NCBI GenBank assembly: GCA_039619475.1
Contig: CM077115.1
Coordinates: 402,414,557 to 402,478,556 of the forward strand
Length of the DNA stretch: 64,000 nucleotides
Source: Icerya purchasi
Taxonomy: Eukaryota; Arthropoda; Insecta; Hemiptera; Monophlebidae
Reading direction: 5' to 3'
The notes beneath the pieces were generated by a model. It was not told the origin of the DNA, made no database searches, and saw only the letters and a program-made list of their open reading frames with translations. This document shows, piece by piece, positions 32,346 to 45,800 of the stretch. Each line of letters begins with the position of its first letter. The first letter of the stretch is position 1. Both the position numbers and the translations under genes were made by a program.

Positions 32346-34900
32346 CGCACAAAGGCTTATTATACAAGTCACCTCATATAATAGCTAGGGCGTAATTTTT
32401 AATTTTAATTTTTCGGGAACGGGAGGGACGAAATTTTCGAAAAAGCTCTAAAAACGTTCGAAACTTGGCACATAGAACACAAATTGGCAATTTTTTTCTT
32501 TTCAATTTTGATTTTTACATTAGAAAACGTATAGGAAATAAGCTTAACTACGTACACTGTACGCATTTATAATGTCAATTAAAAATCAATGATTAATATC
32601 ACGGTAATGACACGAAACATGCGCTTTTATCGATAGAGGGTTCTTTTTTCGAAACCCTGTTATTTAAAAACTCGATTCTTACGACGTTTACAACGTTAAT
32701 TTCAATAGGATGCTCCTATTCACGCCTGCTAGAATCGTAAACAATAACATGTATCAACTTCGGTCTCGTTTGGTGGGCAACAACCAGGTTTGAAATTCCC
32801 CGAGAAAAATAGGAAAACAAAAGGCATTCTTCACCTTCGCTCTTAAATCCGACTGCTATTTTATCGCGAAACGAATATCGCTATAATTGTCTTATTGAAT
32901 TTTTTCGGTCCGTCATTAATCGGGGATGTGAATGGTTTGTCCGAAATCACACCTTACACGTGTGACTGTGTACAATGTCGTTAGATGCCGATTTACATCC
33001 GCATAATGCTAATGCTCGCCCATTTAAAAATGGTATGCCGCTTACGATGGTAAATTGGTGAGGTGAGAAGCGGTGTTCGAATTTTTGTTCAAAAAACACA
33101 AGTTAGTTATCGCGAAAAACGTGCTAATACACCATGTATGGAGGGTGACTGGTGGTGGTTTCCAACGCAGCCCGAGTATAGTCTGAGCCTCATTTTGAAA
33201 ACGTCGGTAAACGTGCAATCGAACGCGAGGGAGCAAAATAATCGAGTTGGGCTATTTTGGCGGATACTTTTCATCGGGATGAACGGGAAATTTTAATCTT
33301 CGAACGAAATTAATTTTACCTATTAACCTTTAGCGTCGCCAGGAATTTCGAAAGATAATTTCTCCGCGCCAAAGCTTTTCCACGATAGAATCCGATTTCT
33401 CAGGAAGACCTATCTCTGATCGCGTACATCACCCTGCACCGTTCACTGGAAGCTATGTCGCGGTAATCTGTTTCAGCCTGTCATTTTAATATTCCGTCTC
33501 GGTCATCGAAGAGCGCTTTTTGTTCTCACCGAATTGCTTCCTAATCCCGCACTTTTTCCCCTTCCTACAGTGGTGTTGTTTTCCTGACAAGTTCTCGTCT
33601 CTCTTCGGAAACATAGCCGAAATGCTGCGTCCCTTCGCTGATCTAAAGAAACGTAGGTAAATTCGTTCTCCGGCGAGATGGCCTTTGTTTTCTTTCATTT
33701 TATCGTACGCGTGCGCGAGAAATTTTTAAAAAAGGTCCTACAGGAATTTTGACGTTTATTCCCCGGGTCTTCTCTTTAGGGTAACAACTTTTCTCGCGAC
33801 AACTACAACGGTCCTGTTTAAAAAAAGGAATAAGGTTTCACGATTTTTTTTTTTTTTTTTTTTTTTTGGTACAATTTAGAACGCTTCTTGATGGTGTGGC
33901 TGATTAATAATGCAGTGCTGTAGAATTCATAATTACCAAAAAATTTCATTCAACTGCAATAATGGTTAGTCGATGACCATTGCGAGGGATTCGGATGTAC
34001 AGATGTTCGGTTTCAGCTTTGCTCGAAAATTTTACCTTCAGCTAAAGTTTCAAAGTTCACACACATGCGAAATAAAGGAAATAAAAGACAATTTTCATTC
34101 GAGGTAAAGTACTCTTTTTAACGGGAATTGTTTACTTTTAATTTAAAAAAGCTATATTTTTATTACCTCGGTTCGCAATTTAAATATCTGTATTTTGCAT
34201 TACATTTATCAAAGTTTACGAAGGAAATTTGAAAAAGTTCGGCTTTTAAAAGCTATTTAGGCAAACAACTCCAAAAATAACCGAAAAATAAAAAAGGAAA
34301 ATTGAAAAAAGAAATGATAGCGCAGCAAATTGTGGATGAAGAATATGGTGGACATTTTCACATTTACTGGCGATGAAAATATGTTGCCACCATCTTCTGT
34401 TTTCATTTTAAATAGACACACACTGAAACAGTCGAATCGAACGGACCGACATAATCAAACACAAGGCATTTACAAAGTACCCTCAAGCGTGCAAACCTTC
34501 TTAGTTGTTCGATAGTGTGTTTTGAGTGCGATAGTATTTATTATTCGTAATAATATAATATTTAAGGTGAAACTAACTTTTTGTAAAATACATTTTACTT
34601 ACCCCCCAGATATATTGTTACTATCATGATTATTAAAGAAATCTACTCTGTCACTTATAGTTTTACCATCATCATTTTGTATTAGTGTTAATATTATTAC
34701 TTATGTGTTATGGTTCTTATATTATCCCATACATTATATGATTTTACCGTTAACTTTCTCATCAGTAACAACGATAATTAATTTTATTATTCTCTGTAAT
34801 ATTAGTTTTCTAAAAGTATCGGTAATAATGATAATAATTCTTTTGCGGTATAGTTAGCATTTTATTTCTAGGTACGTATTATTATTGTTATTATTATTAT

Positions 34901-35012
34901 TTAGTTATTATCTAAACAGACCTTATTGAAGTCGATCATGAAATATGGTATACAACCATATAACACATTTCATGAGCGACTTCAATAAGATTCTTTTAGA
35001 TAATAACTTAGA
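34901..35012. repeat. Near-perfect palindrome, about 50-bp arms
   Basis: The left arm, TTAGTTATTATCTAAA then CCTTATTGAAGTCGATCATG, is mirrored by CATGAGCGACTTCAATAAG then TTTAGATAATAACTTA, with a centre of about 20 bp near 34955. A few mismatches are present. It abuts the reverse transcriptase remnant that starts at 35012. Confidence 0.9.
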
Positions 35013-35210
35013 AATTGAAAGAGTGTTTTGAGATAAAGTATCTAAGTTTAACGCTGGATTGTACATCGACATGGAATAAGCATATAGATTTGTTCGCGGC
35101 TAAATTGAGAAAATTAAATTATACATTTTATTACTTAAGTGAGCATTTCAGAGAGGACCATATGTATCATTTATATCAATCTCTCTGTATAAGCCTGTCT
35201 TGATCGGCTT
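35012..35210 (+). pseudogene. LINE reverse transcriptase thumb remnant
   Basis: The plus frame reads FEIKYLSLTLDCTSTWNKHI then AAKLRKLNYTFYYLSEHF and LYQSLCISLS before a stop. The first block is the YLGL-LD--L-W--HI thumb motif and the second the -KLRKLN-FYYL- helix of some insect LINEs. Only about 60 codons remain, with no catalytic motif. The 5' side is a palindrome, suggesting a rearrangement at the break. Confidence 0.65.
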
Positions 35211-35517
35211 TATTTATGTTTATGTTTACGTTTAATTTATATTACATACTGGATAATTTAATAACAGGGTACATATTCGTCTCATATCGATCGTCAGATT
35301 TATATCATTCAACACAATTATGTTAGAGGTGTAGTTTTTTTTTGTTTTTTTAGATTTTTCAGGTATTTTCTTTCTGTTCAATACAGTTTTAATGTATTTT
35401 GGCAATTCATCGCTTGCGCAAACTTGCACGTAGATGAAATTGTGTAATAATAATAATAAATACTGATTTGACTTGATTTGATTGATTATTATTATTATTG
35501 TCATTATTATTAATATA

Positions 35518-35695
35518 CACTGGAAGGCGAAAACGAGGAAGACACCTAAGAAGATGGACAGATGACATAATAAGACAAGCAGGTCATACATGGATACGCG
35601 AGGCTCAGGACAGACAACGGTGGAAAAATTTGGCAGAGGCCTACACCAAATATTGGTGTCAGAAAGCTTAAAGAAGAAGAAGAAGAAGAAGAATT
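35518..35695 (+). mobile_element. RTE-like LINE 3' tail ending in (GAA)n
   Basis: The frame from 35522 to the TAA at 35669-35671 encodes GRRKRGRHLRRWTDDIIRQA and then WIREAQDRQRWKNLAEAYTK, the classic end of RTE-like polyproteins (RG-P--RW-DDI, A-DR--W---GEAY). It is followed at once by (AGA)n to about 35694, the simple-repeat tail of this LINE group. It is 5'-truncated to about 180 bp. No exact target duplication was found, though the left flank is TAT-rich. Confidence 0.85.
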
Positions 35696-35907
35696 GTAAC
35701 ATCATAATTTGATTTACTAAAATGATTTATTCTTACTCTTAGTTTCACAAATGAAGTTGTTATTATATTTACTTAACATATTTTTAGTATTTCATTCATT
35801 GTTGTCAGTTTTACCACTGAAGTAATTTTACAAGTAAACCGGTGCGCATGTGTCCGTGTAATAATGTAAGTATTATACGAGGGTAAATGTTGTATGTTTA
35901 CGCTAAC

Positions 35908-35952
<45 letters not shown>

Positions 35953-35977
35953 TGTATATATATACATATGTATATAT

Positions 35978-36279
35978 AACTCGGCCATTTGACCCCCCTT
36001 GCTTTCATTTCTGTCTCTTTCTCTTCTATACTTTATATAAAATAATCAAAATTTAAACGTAATTCTTGCTGACAGCAACACGAAAGAATAACATAATCAT
36101 AAAAATCCTATCCTAACATTTAACTTCCATTATATAAAATTAAGACATTTTTTCGTTACATAAAATTGTGGCATTTTTTAAATAACAATCACAAAAGTCC
36201 TATAAAATATAACAAACATTACATAAAATTGGGACATTTTTTCTAATGGGGGTAGCCTAAGAATTACGTTGTAATTAAT
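35978..36279 (-). mobile_element. Short hairpin element family, copy F
   Basis: Between (TA)n tracts (35911-35960 and 36277-36300). On the plus strand: ACTCGGCCATTTGACCCCCC (the hairpin arm is deleted), TTTCATTTCTGTCTCTTTCT, GTAATTCTTGCTG, TTCGTTACATAAAATTGTGG, ATAACAAACATTACATAAAA and AAGAATTACGTTGTAATTAA at the far end. A 24-bp or so deletion removes the GGGGCTGTGCCCC hairpin present in B and C. Confidence 0.88.
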
Positions 36280-36780
36280 ATATATATATATATATGTACA
36301 TATATGTATTTTGTAGTATTTGTGTTTTTGCAATTGTATATATGCGTGCGTGCATTGGCGTTTTAAAAGGTTTAGGCTGCAGGGTGTGTAAAATTAATAA
36401 ATGCCGATTACAAATGTTAATTTTTCTTTTAAATTTGAGAAGGCTCAATGTTATAATTGTATACTACTTAAATTATTTTTGTTTCAATCGAAACGCTATA
36501 ACCGAAACTTTTTATTTCTAACTTTTCGATCGAATCCGAAATCTCGCCGCAAGTCGAAAGAACTAAAACCGCAAAACTGATTTCAAAATTTTGATCGAAG
36601 GCTAAATATATATTTCAAAATTTTCTAAAAATACCGACCGAAAAATTGAATTGGGAGACTGAGCGCTGGCATACCCACGACTTTGCGTGTGTGTTGGTAC
36701 ATATATATAAATTTTATATTTTAAATTTATTTTATAAATCTGTAATCCGCGAGAACCTAGTACATTTAAACTGAGTATTT

Positions 36781-36860
36781 GCGAATATCGTAGCGCAGTT
36801 GGTTGGGCAATAGTGTTTCTTTTGAGTGGAATTTGAATCACACTGAAACTCCGAGAACTC
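36781..36860 (+). mobile_element. Possible tRNA-derived SINE head
   Basis: TAGCGCAGTTGG at 36791-36802 fits an RNA polymerase III A box, and AATTTGAATCA at 36830-36840 is a degenerate B box (GGTTCGAATCC-type). Spacing is 27 bp between boxes, slightly short of the usual 30-40. There is no cloverleaf acceptor stem, so it is not a functional tRNA gene. A short AT-rich tail follows. Confidence 0.35.
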
Positions 36861-36869
36861 ACCATTGCG

Positions 36870-39800
36870 CCGAATTACTGTCCACTGTTGGCGAGCGGAC
36901 CCCAAATAAAGAAGAGAATAAAAATGCATTTTCCACTCACGCGACTAACTAAAGGTAATTTTAATGTTTCTTTTTTTCCATTATATCATAATTTTTTCTG
37001 TTGCAAATTTCTCGATAATCAATTTGATTTCACTCGATCGATTACAATTATTTTTTAGATTTAAACTGATATTATTAATTATCAATTTGTGACACACTAC
37101 CCCGTATTTATTGTTTTCGATTATTCTACCACTGGGAATCATTTTATGTTAACAGGATTATTCAGCTTTATTACGTAACTCGCTTGTATAATTTTATTAA
37201 ATTTTATTCCGCTTGACCGTCGTCGATTAATTTTTTTAACGTGGCATCGAAGTGCTACTGCATTCAACCTTTTGTCTCGATATCTCGTTTGGCTTTTTAG
37301 TGTGAGATCCAAACGATATCTCTTGCCACCCGGGGTAGTGAGGGGGGGCATATTGAACTTAAACATTTCAGTTTTCTGCATAATTTAAATGTTGTTTAAC
37401 TCAAAAGGCGTCGCGATGAAGAATCCAACCGATTTTTATCGATCAACGCACAGAATCTCTTAACCAATCACGATGCAAGGCGAGCCGGTGAGCCGACAGT
37501 TAATAATTATACACCTGCTGGATTTCCATCGCTCGTATCAAAGATGGTGTTTATGGCGCGCCTTGACCGAGTGAGTGTGCTAGTATTCCGTTTCCAGAAA
37601 AATCGAAATGTATCGATATAAGTGTCTATTGTCGTTGCAGATAGCGTACAGAGGCTGTAATCGTTCCTTATCATTCACGCCGGTCAGGTTACTGGTTCCT
37701 GTTAGACGGTAGCATCATTTCTGCAGATTTATTCTTCTCGGCTCTTCGCACACGGTACATTAATAGCAAAAGCACGGTTAGTGCTCATTACAAACTGATA
37801 GCGTGTTCTAATCATGCAGTTGTTCATGTTAATTTATACATTTCTTCGATTATATAAATTCACGAAGAAATATATTTCTCTTTTCACTAGTCATCTATTA
37901 ATCATTTAGATTTGGTACACCCATCACTTTGATCACCCGGGTCGGATTTTCATTGCAGCAATCCATCAGTTCCGGTTTCGAGTCTTGAATAACCTAAACG
38001 TAGCGACGCTTGAAAACGCTTTTTTTTTAGACTTGTGTTTAATTATTGCAATATTATGACGTTTCATCTGAATGTTAAACCCTACTATTATCTGCAGTTT
38101 GCTTAGTTTGCTTAGTTTGCTTAGTTTGCTTGCTCAGTCGACAACCATTTTTCTTTTATTTATTTATTTTTTTTTTTTCAGAATTTGTAGCTTATTCAGA
38201 GCTGAAGCAACATTATTCTTCCTCTACTCGAAAATAATGCGCGTCACTGTACTTGCCGGAGGCGTACGGAGGACCGTTCTTATCTTTGCTTCCTTTTGCA
38301 AAATTCACCATTTACAGCTTACATGTCAAACTCACGGTCTATGAAAAATGATTTTACGTTTTAAATTATGTTTTCGTTAATGTGAATTAGGAAAAAGTTT
38401 GAAATAGAATATTTATTCCCCTAGACAACCGGGCAAAACCATAGTTTTCCTTTTCCCGCGAAGTTATTTATTTTCATTACGATGGGAGCAAAGTTAGTTA
38501 AATAATTTATTTTTACGTCATATTACACTGTTTTTTTTTTGTTTTTTCGATGAAAGAGGTGCGCGATGGTTAATCGCTGTCGAAAATCAATAGACATATA
38601 TTTAGTATATTTATTTAGACTTCGCGACCTATTTTTTGGTTTTTGATAAATTTAAGGAGATGTGTTCATAAATGAAAAACTATCATAAAGAAAGGAATTT
38701 TTAAAAAATTACTGCGCTATTCAAAATAATCAGTTAAATAAAAAATTGATTAACTGCTTCTAACTTTTTTTAAAAGTGACGTAGAGAAAAATTAAAACTG
38801 TTTGCCCCTTCAAATCTTCTTTCCCAACGATGTACTCGGAAAAGTAAACAAAATACTATGTAAATATAATTTTCCCCTTCCGTGCTTGGCGGAAGCTAAA
38901 AATATTTTCATCTTGAAAAGGAAAAAGTCACACTTAACTGACTTAACTGGGATAAAAATGGCTTCTAGAGATCTTGTATTCTGATATGTGGCTGTTAAAT
39001 GAATTAAATCATAGATTTCAACGATAGTTAATCTTACACGCCTCTTTTGTAAACACGTTTATCAAGAAACTCTGGATCTCCGGATAAAATAGACAGCAGA
39101 ATCTATATTAAAACATTTTCCACTGATTTATGTAGAAATAAGCGCAGCAGAATATTTCACTTTCAAACACCAGGTGACACAGAAGTAACTCCGATCTTAT
39201 AGGATTTTTAAATAGATTTTCAAATTTCAAAAAGCTGGAAACCAATATCATAATAAACCAATCAAATATGTACATGCTGATAAAATGTCAAGCATAATTA
39301 ATTAGTAGTAAGTTTTATTGGAACGAGGTTGAACTTGGATTAGAAATATGTAGTTTTAAAACGCTTTATATGTAAAGGAAAAATTTCAGGAAATAAAAGA
39401 CATCTTTTGTACAGTTTGACATGTCTCCGAAAAAAGGTATCCGAACTTGCTTAAAGTGACTCGTTACGTGTTTTCGTTCTTCGGTTCGCCGACTATTTCT
39501 ACAGTATTGTAAAGTGAAAATACCGGGAAATAGGATTCGTGTAAGAAGGATACTGATGAATTATTCACAAAATTGTGTGAAATTAACTAAAGATAAATAA
39601 AGCATCGCGTTAATAGTTTTCTTATGCAAGTACCAATATTTGCTTAAATTTTCATTTCGTTCTTTTTTTGAAATAAATAATACCTTTTCGTAGGAAATAT
39701 TTACTCGTACGTTTATGACTAGTACCGAACGGGGAGCATTTTAATGTTTCATTCGTGTTTAACGAACAAATTACTTCAAAAACTACATTCGGACTTTTCA

Positions 39801-42800
39801 TATGTACTTTTACGTAATTATAGATCTTACGTTGCATCTAATATTAAATATTAATTTAAATACACGCTTTCAGTTCGTTGTTTAAATTTAGTAGATCTTT
39901 CGAAAAGTTTCATTATCTGCAAGTGATGTACTGAACGCCAAAAGGATGAGCATAATGAATAGAGTGACACATTTTCAAACACATAAATAACGCAAGTGAC
40001 CTATTTTTTCCCGTCTGATAAGTTACATAAATATGTTATGGTATATTTTGGACGTTTCATTAAAACCGAACAAATATGTTAGCGAAAACTGGAAGTCTCA
40101 TTAATGAAAATTATTAAATTACACACGAATGATCCGATAAGATACAAAAAGATTAATATATTGCGGTATTTTTCAATGTATTATTCATATGTATTTTTAA
40201 GTATGTTCTAACACGGTAGTAACGTAGGTTTAGTTTAAAAAATTTCAATCCTCCTTCACTTTTTTTCTCACCTATTAATAGGAGATGACTCTTTAAATTC
40301 CGTACAGTAATAGGTAAAAAAGTGAAAAGTCAAAACAATAAAAGACTTTTTCTTTTATACGTTCGTCATCGAAGACATTAGTCCTCTGGATAGACGTCCG
40401 CGAAGTACAAATTTCGATTAGAACAACTTCAACCTAAAAACAAAAGAAAGAACAATATCCCGGCAACAGCTACATAATTAGTTCCAGTTAGCCAGATGCA
40501 ATAAACAAACGAAACAATACTAAATACTAACAAAATAGACCCCGGCAATGAAGAATGGGAAACATCTCTTCGTATCAAATTTAAAGTGTACACCGATACA
40601 CCAAAATTACATCGAGAAAACTGTCGATATTCTCCTTTACAAGAAACATATAGAACCTCAGATTCTAAATTGCTATTACCGAGCTTTGTCACATTCATCG
40701 CTTGGAAAAGCTTTACACGCATCAAAGCTGGAACGTCTGAAACCGAGTTAATTGAAGCTCACCTCTTACAGAGACAATATTACAAATTATAGAGGGAAAT
40801 TAAGAAATTAAGAGAGTTCAGGAAGAGAGTTATAAATGGAAAATGTAGGTTATTGTTTAACGAATTTTTGTCGCTGAAAATAATCCAAGTATTGCAGATG
40901 AGCTCATTAGGACTCGTAACGAACAGTGACAAAACAGATGAACATCGGTGTGAACATCGCGACTTTGCACATTTTAACACAGGAAGTCTTGTTAGCTTTC
41001 GGAAAAACTCTAGCTTTGGACAACAGTGCACGGCACGCAAAAATAACGTCAAAGAAAAAAGAGATTAAAGGAACTATTAAAAGTCGCTAAAGGTCATTAA
41101 GCAAAGCGAGACTTAACACAAAGAAAAAATCAAAAGACAATAACGATTCTCAGCTTCTAACTGTATTTAGGATACGGCCACAGGTCTCTAGATTCTAAAT
41201 GTCGGGTATAAAAATTTACATATTTCATAAGGTCACATCGGTTAAAATTTATTCGTATACTTCTTTTCCGGAATGCCAACTAAAGGCAGCGAGACTCATT
41301 GAGAACTAGAAATAGGTATACAAAGAAGAAAGAGAGAGATTAGAGTATAAGCCGACGTAGAATGAACATGAGAATCCGGTCAAGGAAGGAAAACGATATT
41401 TAATGAAGGAAGCGAAAGTACATTAGATGACGCAACAGAACAGGTAGGTACGATGTAAGGATTAGGAGTATAAAAGAGAAAAATCCTGCAAACAAAAAAA
41501 AAACAAAAAAAAAAAAAAACGTCTTAATAATCTTGGTCGCAAACGGGTAACATACGTGATTCATTAAAGATGCAATAAGGAGAGGAAACGGAAGAATATC
41601 GAAAGAATTAATACATCAAACGCTTTAGCAAGGGTCGTTTGTTTTTGTTTTTTTTTTTTAACGTTTATTTTCACTTATATAGTTAGCACGCTTATTTAAC
41701 ACTTCTTTTTCCCGTTCTTATCGAACGAAAACTTTAAATCGAACCGGATATTTATGTACAAATTTGATATTTGCCGAACAAAAGTTTGCATATGTGAAAT
41801 AATAATAACGCTCAGAAATATAGGGTCACAGAGATGAAAGTGCAGATTGCCAATCCGCTAACGGCATAATGAGATAATTTCGCGCAATGAATGATCCCAG
41901 TTGGATTTGCGGAAAGGAGAGAATATAGCGCCCAGAAGAAAAAAAAAAAACCCTAAACGACGACAGCGGAGTGGAGAAATTAAATAGACTAAAAATTTCC
42001 ATTTTAAGCGCTTTATGTCCGAATGGGTGTGTGTGTGCGTGCATTTTTGGGCATTTGGCGTCGAGTGGGGCGGCGCCCTTTAGGTCGAGTAACATCCGGA
42101 TTAGTTGGAGCGCATTTCCGAATAGAAGAAAGATGCACAGATATGTCTGTGGCGGAGAAACCGCTATGAAAACTGTATATCGCCGAAAAGCAAACGAACA
42201 AGCGCCGAAGGAGGAAAAGCGGCTTCGAAAATTATTTGAAGTCGTTTCAACGCGAATTTCGAAATATTCATCCCTTTCTCAGTGCCTGAACTGTTTGCCG
42301 CGGCACTGATTAATGAAAATTCGACAGCGGCCTCAGAAGAATCGATACTACCGGGTATACTCCCGCAACCGGGTTCACTTTAAAATAGTGCACCGCGCTT
42401 TGTTCTGGGAAATTTCTCTGCATTCTTGCGACGCCCTCCGTGTTAACCTTTCTTTTCCTCCAGCATACCTCTCGACCCACTTCGAATTATTATCATTAGT
42501 AACGGAACGCAAATTTTTTTTAATCCTTATCATCCGGAAGGACTAATGGCTGTTGCAATTTTTTTTTTTTTTTTTTTTTCTACGAAACAGCCAAAAAAGA
42601 CAATTTATAACAACAATACATCAGTAGTCTACTGTCGGGCGAAACAAACTGTGCAATTCTAAACCTGGTTGAGGGGAAAAAATCGCCACGGAGGTATGTT
42701 ACGACGAATGTTGCAATCGATGGGACCGCCGCACCTCTTCTGCCGTCCATCATGTAGAACAGATTCGAAAGAAGATGTGTATAAAGTAAATCAAATTATA

Positions 42801-45800
42801 AACGATATTTTAATTTCCTTCTTGTAATCTTTATACGCTTTAAAAATTTCTAAATGGGTTCACAAAGACTTGCACACACGCAACTAAAAATTATTATTAT
42901 TGTTGTTGTTGTTGTTTTTTTGTTTGGCATCGAAATTCAACCCATCGACAGCGTGATATAATTAATTAACTGACTAATGCTACACAGTAATATTGCATTG
43001 AACTATATAATTAAATAATAACTTGTATATTACAACACTCCCGGTGGTTAGGAGAGAGTTGACACTACATGGCAGAGGGATCTGGAAATTAATTATTGAG
43101 TTATACAAATTAATTCTTTGCGCCGTGTGTAAATTACATTCGGAGATGAGATAATCAGCGTCCGCCACTTTGTCCGAGTCAAGTGGATTTTGGAAATAGG
43201 AAAAAGAGATTAAGCCCATGTTATACAAAGAAACAGGTAGGCGGTTTACAACCAGCCGGAAGTGACATAAGGTAACGATGAACGATCTATTAATCCCGGG
43301 CGACGCGACGACAGAAATGAGTACGAAAAATTAAAATAAAAATAGTCGCTAATTCCAGGTGGAAGGCTAAACCACTGAATATACCATCATATGCGTGCTA
43401 GGTATTACACAGTAGCAGACACGAACAGAATTGCACTTGTATATCGATAAATCAAACGATTACAAATCAATTCCAAATGTATTCTTGCCGAGTGTACACA
43501 CATTCGTACTGCATGTAAACAATTTTCATGAGTGCTACCTGTTCCGCAAAAATGTATAAATAGGTAATCACGACGCTCAGAATCGGGCAATACGACTGGG
43601 AAAAGAGATAATTTTTATCATTATTATCGTTATTATTATTATTATATCATATATTAATATTCATTGGGACCTGGTTTTAGGATGATGAAGTTGACAGATA
43701 TAAAATCTCAAGATTCTTGACATTGGCGTGATTTTGATGGTCTGGGAATGTTGCGGTGTACATTGCCAGGGCGGACGCCAACTCGTAACTATTTTAGAGT
43801 ACGTACGAAAATGCGTTTCCGAGTAATTAGCCAACTTGTAAGCAGAACGGTAACTAGTAGCCGATCACCACCGCCAAGATATCCGAAAAATCTTATAAAA
43901 GTAAATAATTGCGATGCCGATATGTTTCTCAACTTTTCCTCTACCCTACATACCGGACACCGGCTGTGCAACTTGTAATCTCGTGTTTATTTTCTCCCGA
44001 GCCGGTAAAAATTCCAACAAGTACCGAACTATAAATAATTTCATTGAGCTCTATACCAAAAAACACTAATTATTATTCACTTACACAGGAAGAAAATATT
44101 ACATTATTAACATAATTACTTTACATAATTGAGAATGAAAATAAAAAGGAAAAACCCATTTGAATTTCACACAACGGAAATTGTACCTTTATTCATGTAG
44201 TATTTTCAAACTGTCATCCATATTATATTTTTAACAAGAAACGTTAAAGCAAGGCTTATTTATTGCGATTTCGATTGTTCCATTTCACTTTTTTCTAAGA
44301 AAAGTAAAGAAAGACCTTTAGATCTATTCATTTGTATTTTTGTATAACACGGAGGATGTTTAGCATCCGGTTTTGGAACGATTGAAAAGAGTTTTCTTCC
44401 ACTTTCGAATAAAATGAAATTCGGCTGAATATCGAAAATAATGCAAAAATTTTAAATTTCCGAATGATAAAATAGTCTTGATATTTTACTAGTTAACCGA
44501 AAAGTACTCGTGGATTATCTGTCAGTAAAATATTTTAATGAAACAAAATGACACTTTTAACGCCGAGTCTGACGGCGGAGAAAAATAAAATAAGAAATCA
44601 TTAATTACTTAAAACAACAATGATCCTGCTGGATTCTGATGCAGATATGCATCCGGTTATACCTAGAAATGGGACTTTCTCATATTTCCCGTTTCTTTTA
44701 AAATTAAAATGTTTATTTGCTACTTTAATATCTATCATGACGCGATCAAAAATGAAAAAACAATATCTAATATTAATTTTTATTTTTTAACAATTTAAGG
44801 CGATTGTAAGAAATTTAGTATACTATGAAATGTTGCTGGGCAATATTAAGCGTCATTTTAATTAATACTAGTGTCCGTAAGCGAGTTATTGATTTTTACC
44901 GGCCGAGAATGATCAAGTTTTTAATAGTTTATAGTCGAAGCATGATGATAAAAGAAATGTTAAGAAGCACTGATCCGAAGATCATCAGGCCGTCATCAGT
45001 GACGAATTTGCCTAATACATTAGGGTCGCAAAGAAATTACCTGATTTTTCTCGGTTACGAGTTAGCGCGTCTCCTTTAATTACCTTTGATATGTAGTTAC
45101 CAGTTGGTCTCCGCTGCCGATATAATTCGGTACAAGCGCGCAGACTTGATTAAATTTCAACTGATAATGTAGTTGGAGTGTGACTATTCATCTAGAGAAT
45201 AAAAATAATTTTGCACTAAGTAGCATCATTCAAAATAAAATGATTTCGTTATTGAATTAAATAATATTAATGTATTACCGGTAAACTCAGTTCTAACAGG
45301 TAAAGAGTGAATATTAACTACTAAAGTTGTAGTGATTACACTTAAATCTGCTAAGATGGAAACTAGTGTTTTGTAAATCAATCTACATATTTAGGAGCCC
45401 TGACGTCTTGCATAGTCCACGTTTTTATTCGTTACAGTCAATTCTGGTTATTATTACAGATTTCGAACATAAATACGAGTAATTTCTAAATAATACAACA
45501 GTGGTCCGAAGAACTACGAAAATACTTGTAAAGAAATTCAACATTTGCTATGAAGAACAAAGAACGCGAATGCCCTAAACCAGCAGGGGTGGACAACCCG
45601 AATAATCTTGCCGGCCACTTTGCAAATGCATCACGTGGACCATATATAAAATCATATATCCCCATATTAGATTTAGACCCACTAGAGACATTTTTTTATA
45701 AGTAGTGAAAAATTGGAACACAATGAGTTATTATTATTGCGTTTATTATTATTATTCTTACATGTAAACATAGATTGTTAACATTAAGCGCGCATTATGA

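Larger units (their letters stand above)
30915..34900. other. Non-coding stretch with a CpG-rich patch and a (TAA)n tract
   Basis: The first 350 bp or so are probably the 3' region of the Mutator-like element. 31908-31946 is (TAA)n, 32095-32345 is a CpG-rich patch (listed separately) and 33843-33867 is poly-T. The open frames near 33063 and 34330 have no recognisable domain. Confidence 0.45.

Noticed and set aside
35232..35705. 157-codon minus frame
   Set aside because: Antisense to a LINE tail with its (GAA)n end, giving the Phe run; not a gene.
41971..42309. 112-codon plus frame as a host exon
   Set aside because: Overlaps open frames on the opposite strand, with no splice signals and no domain; composition follows local GC content.
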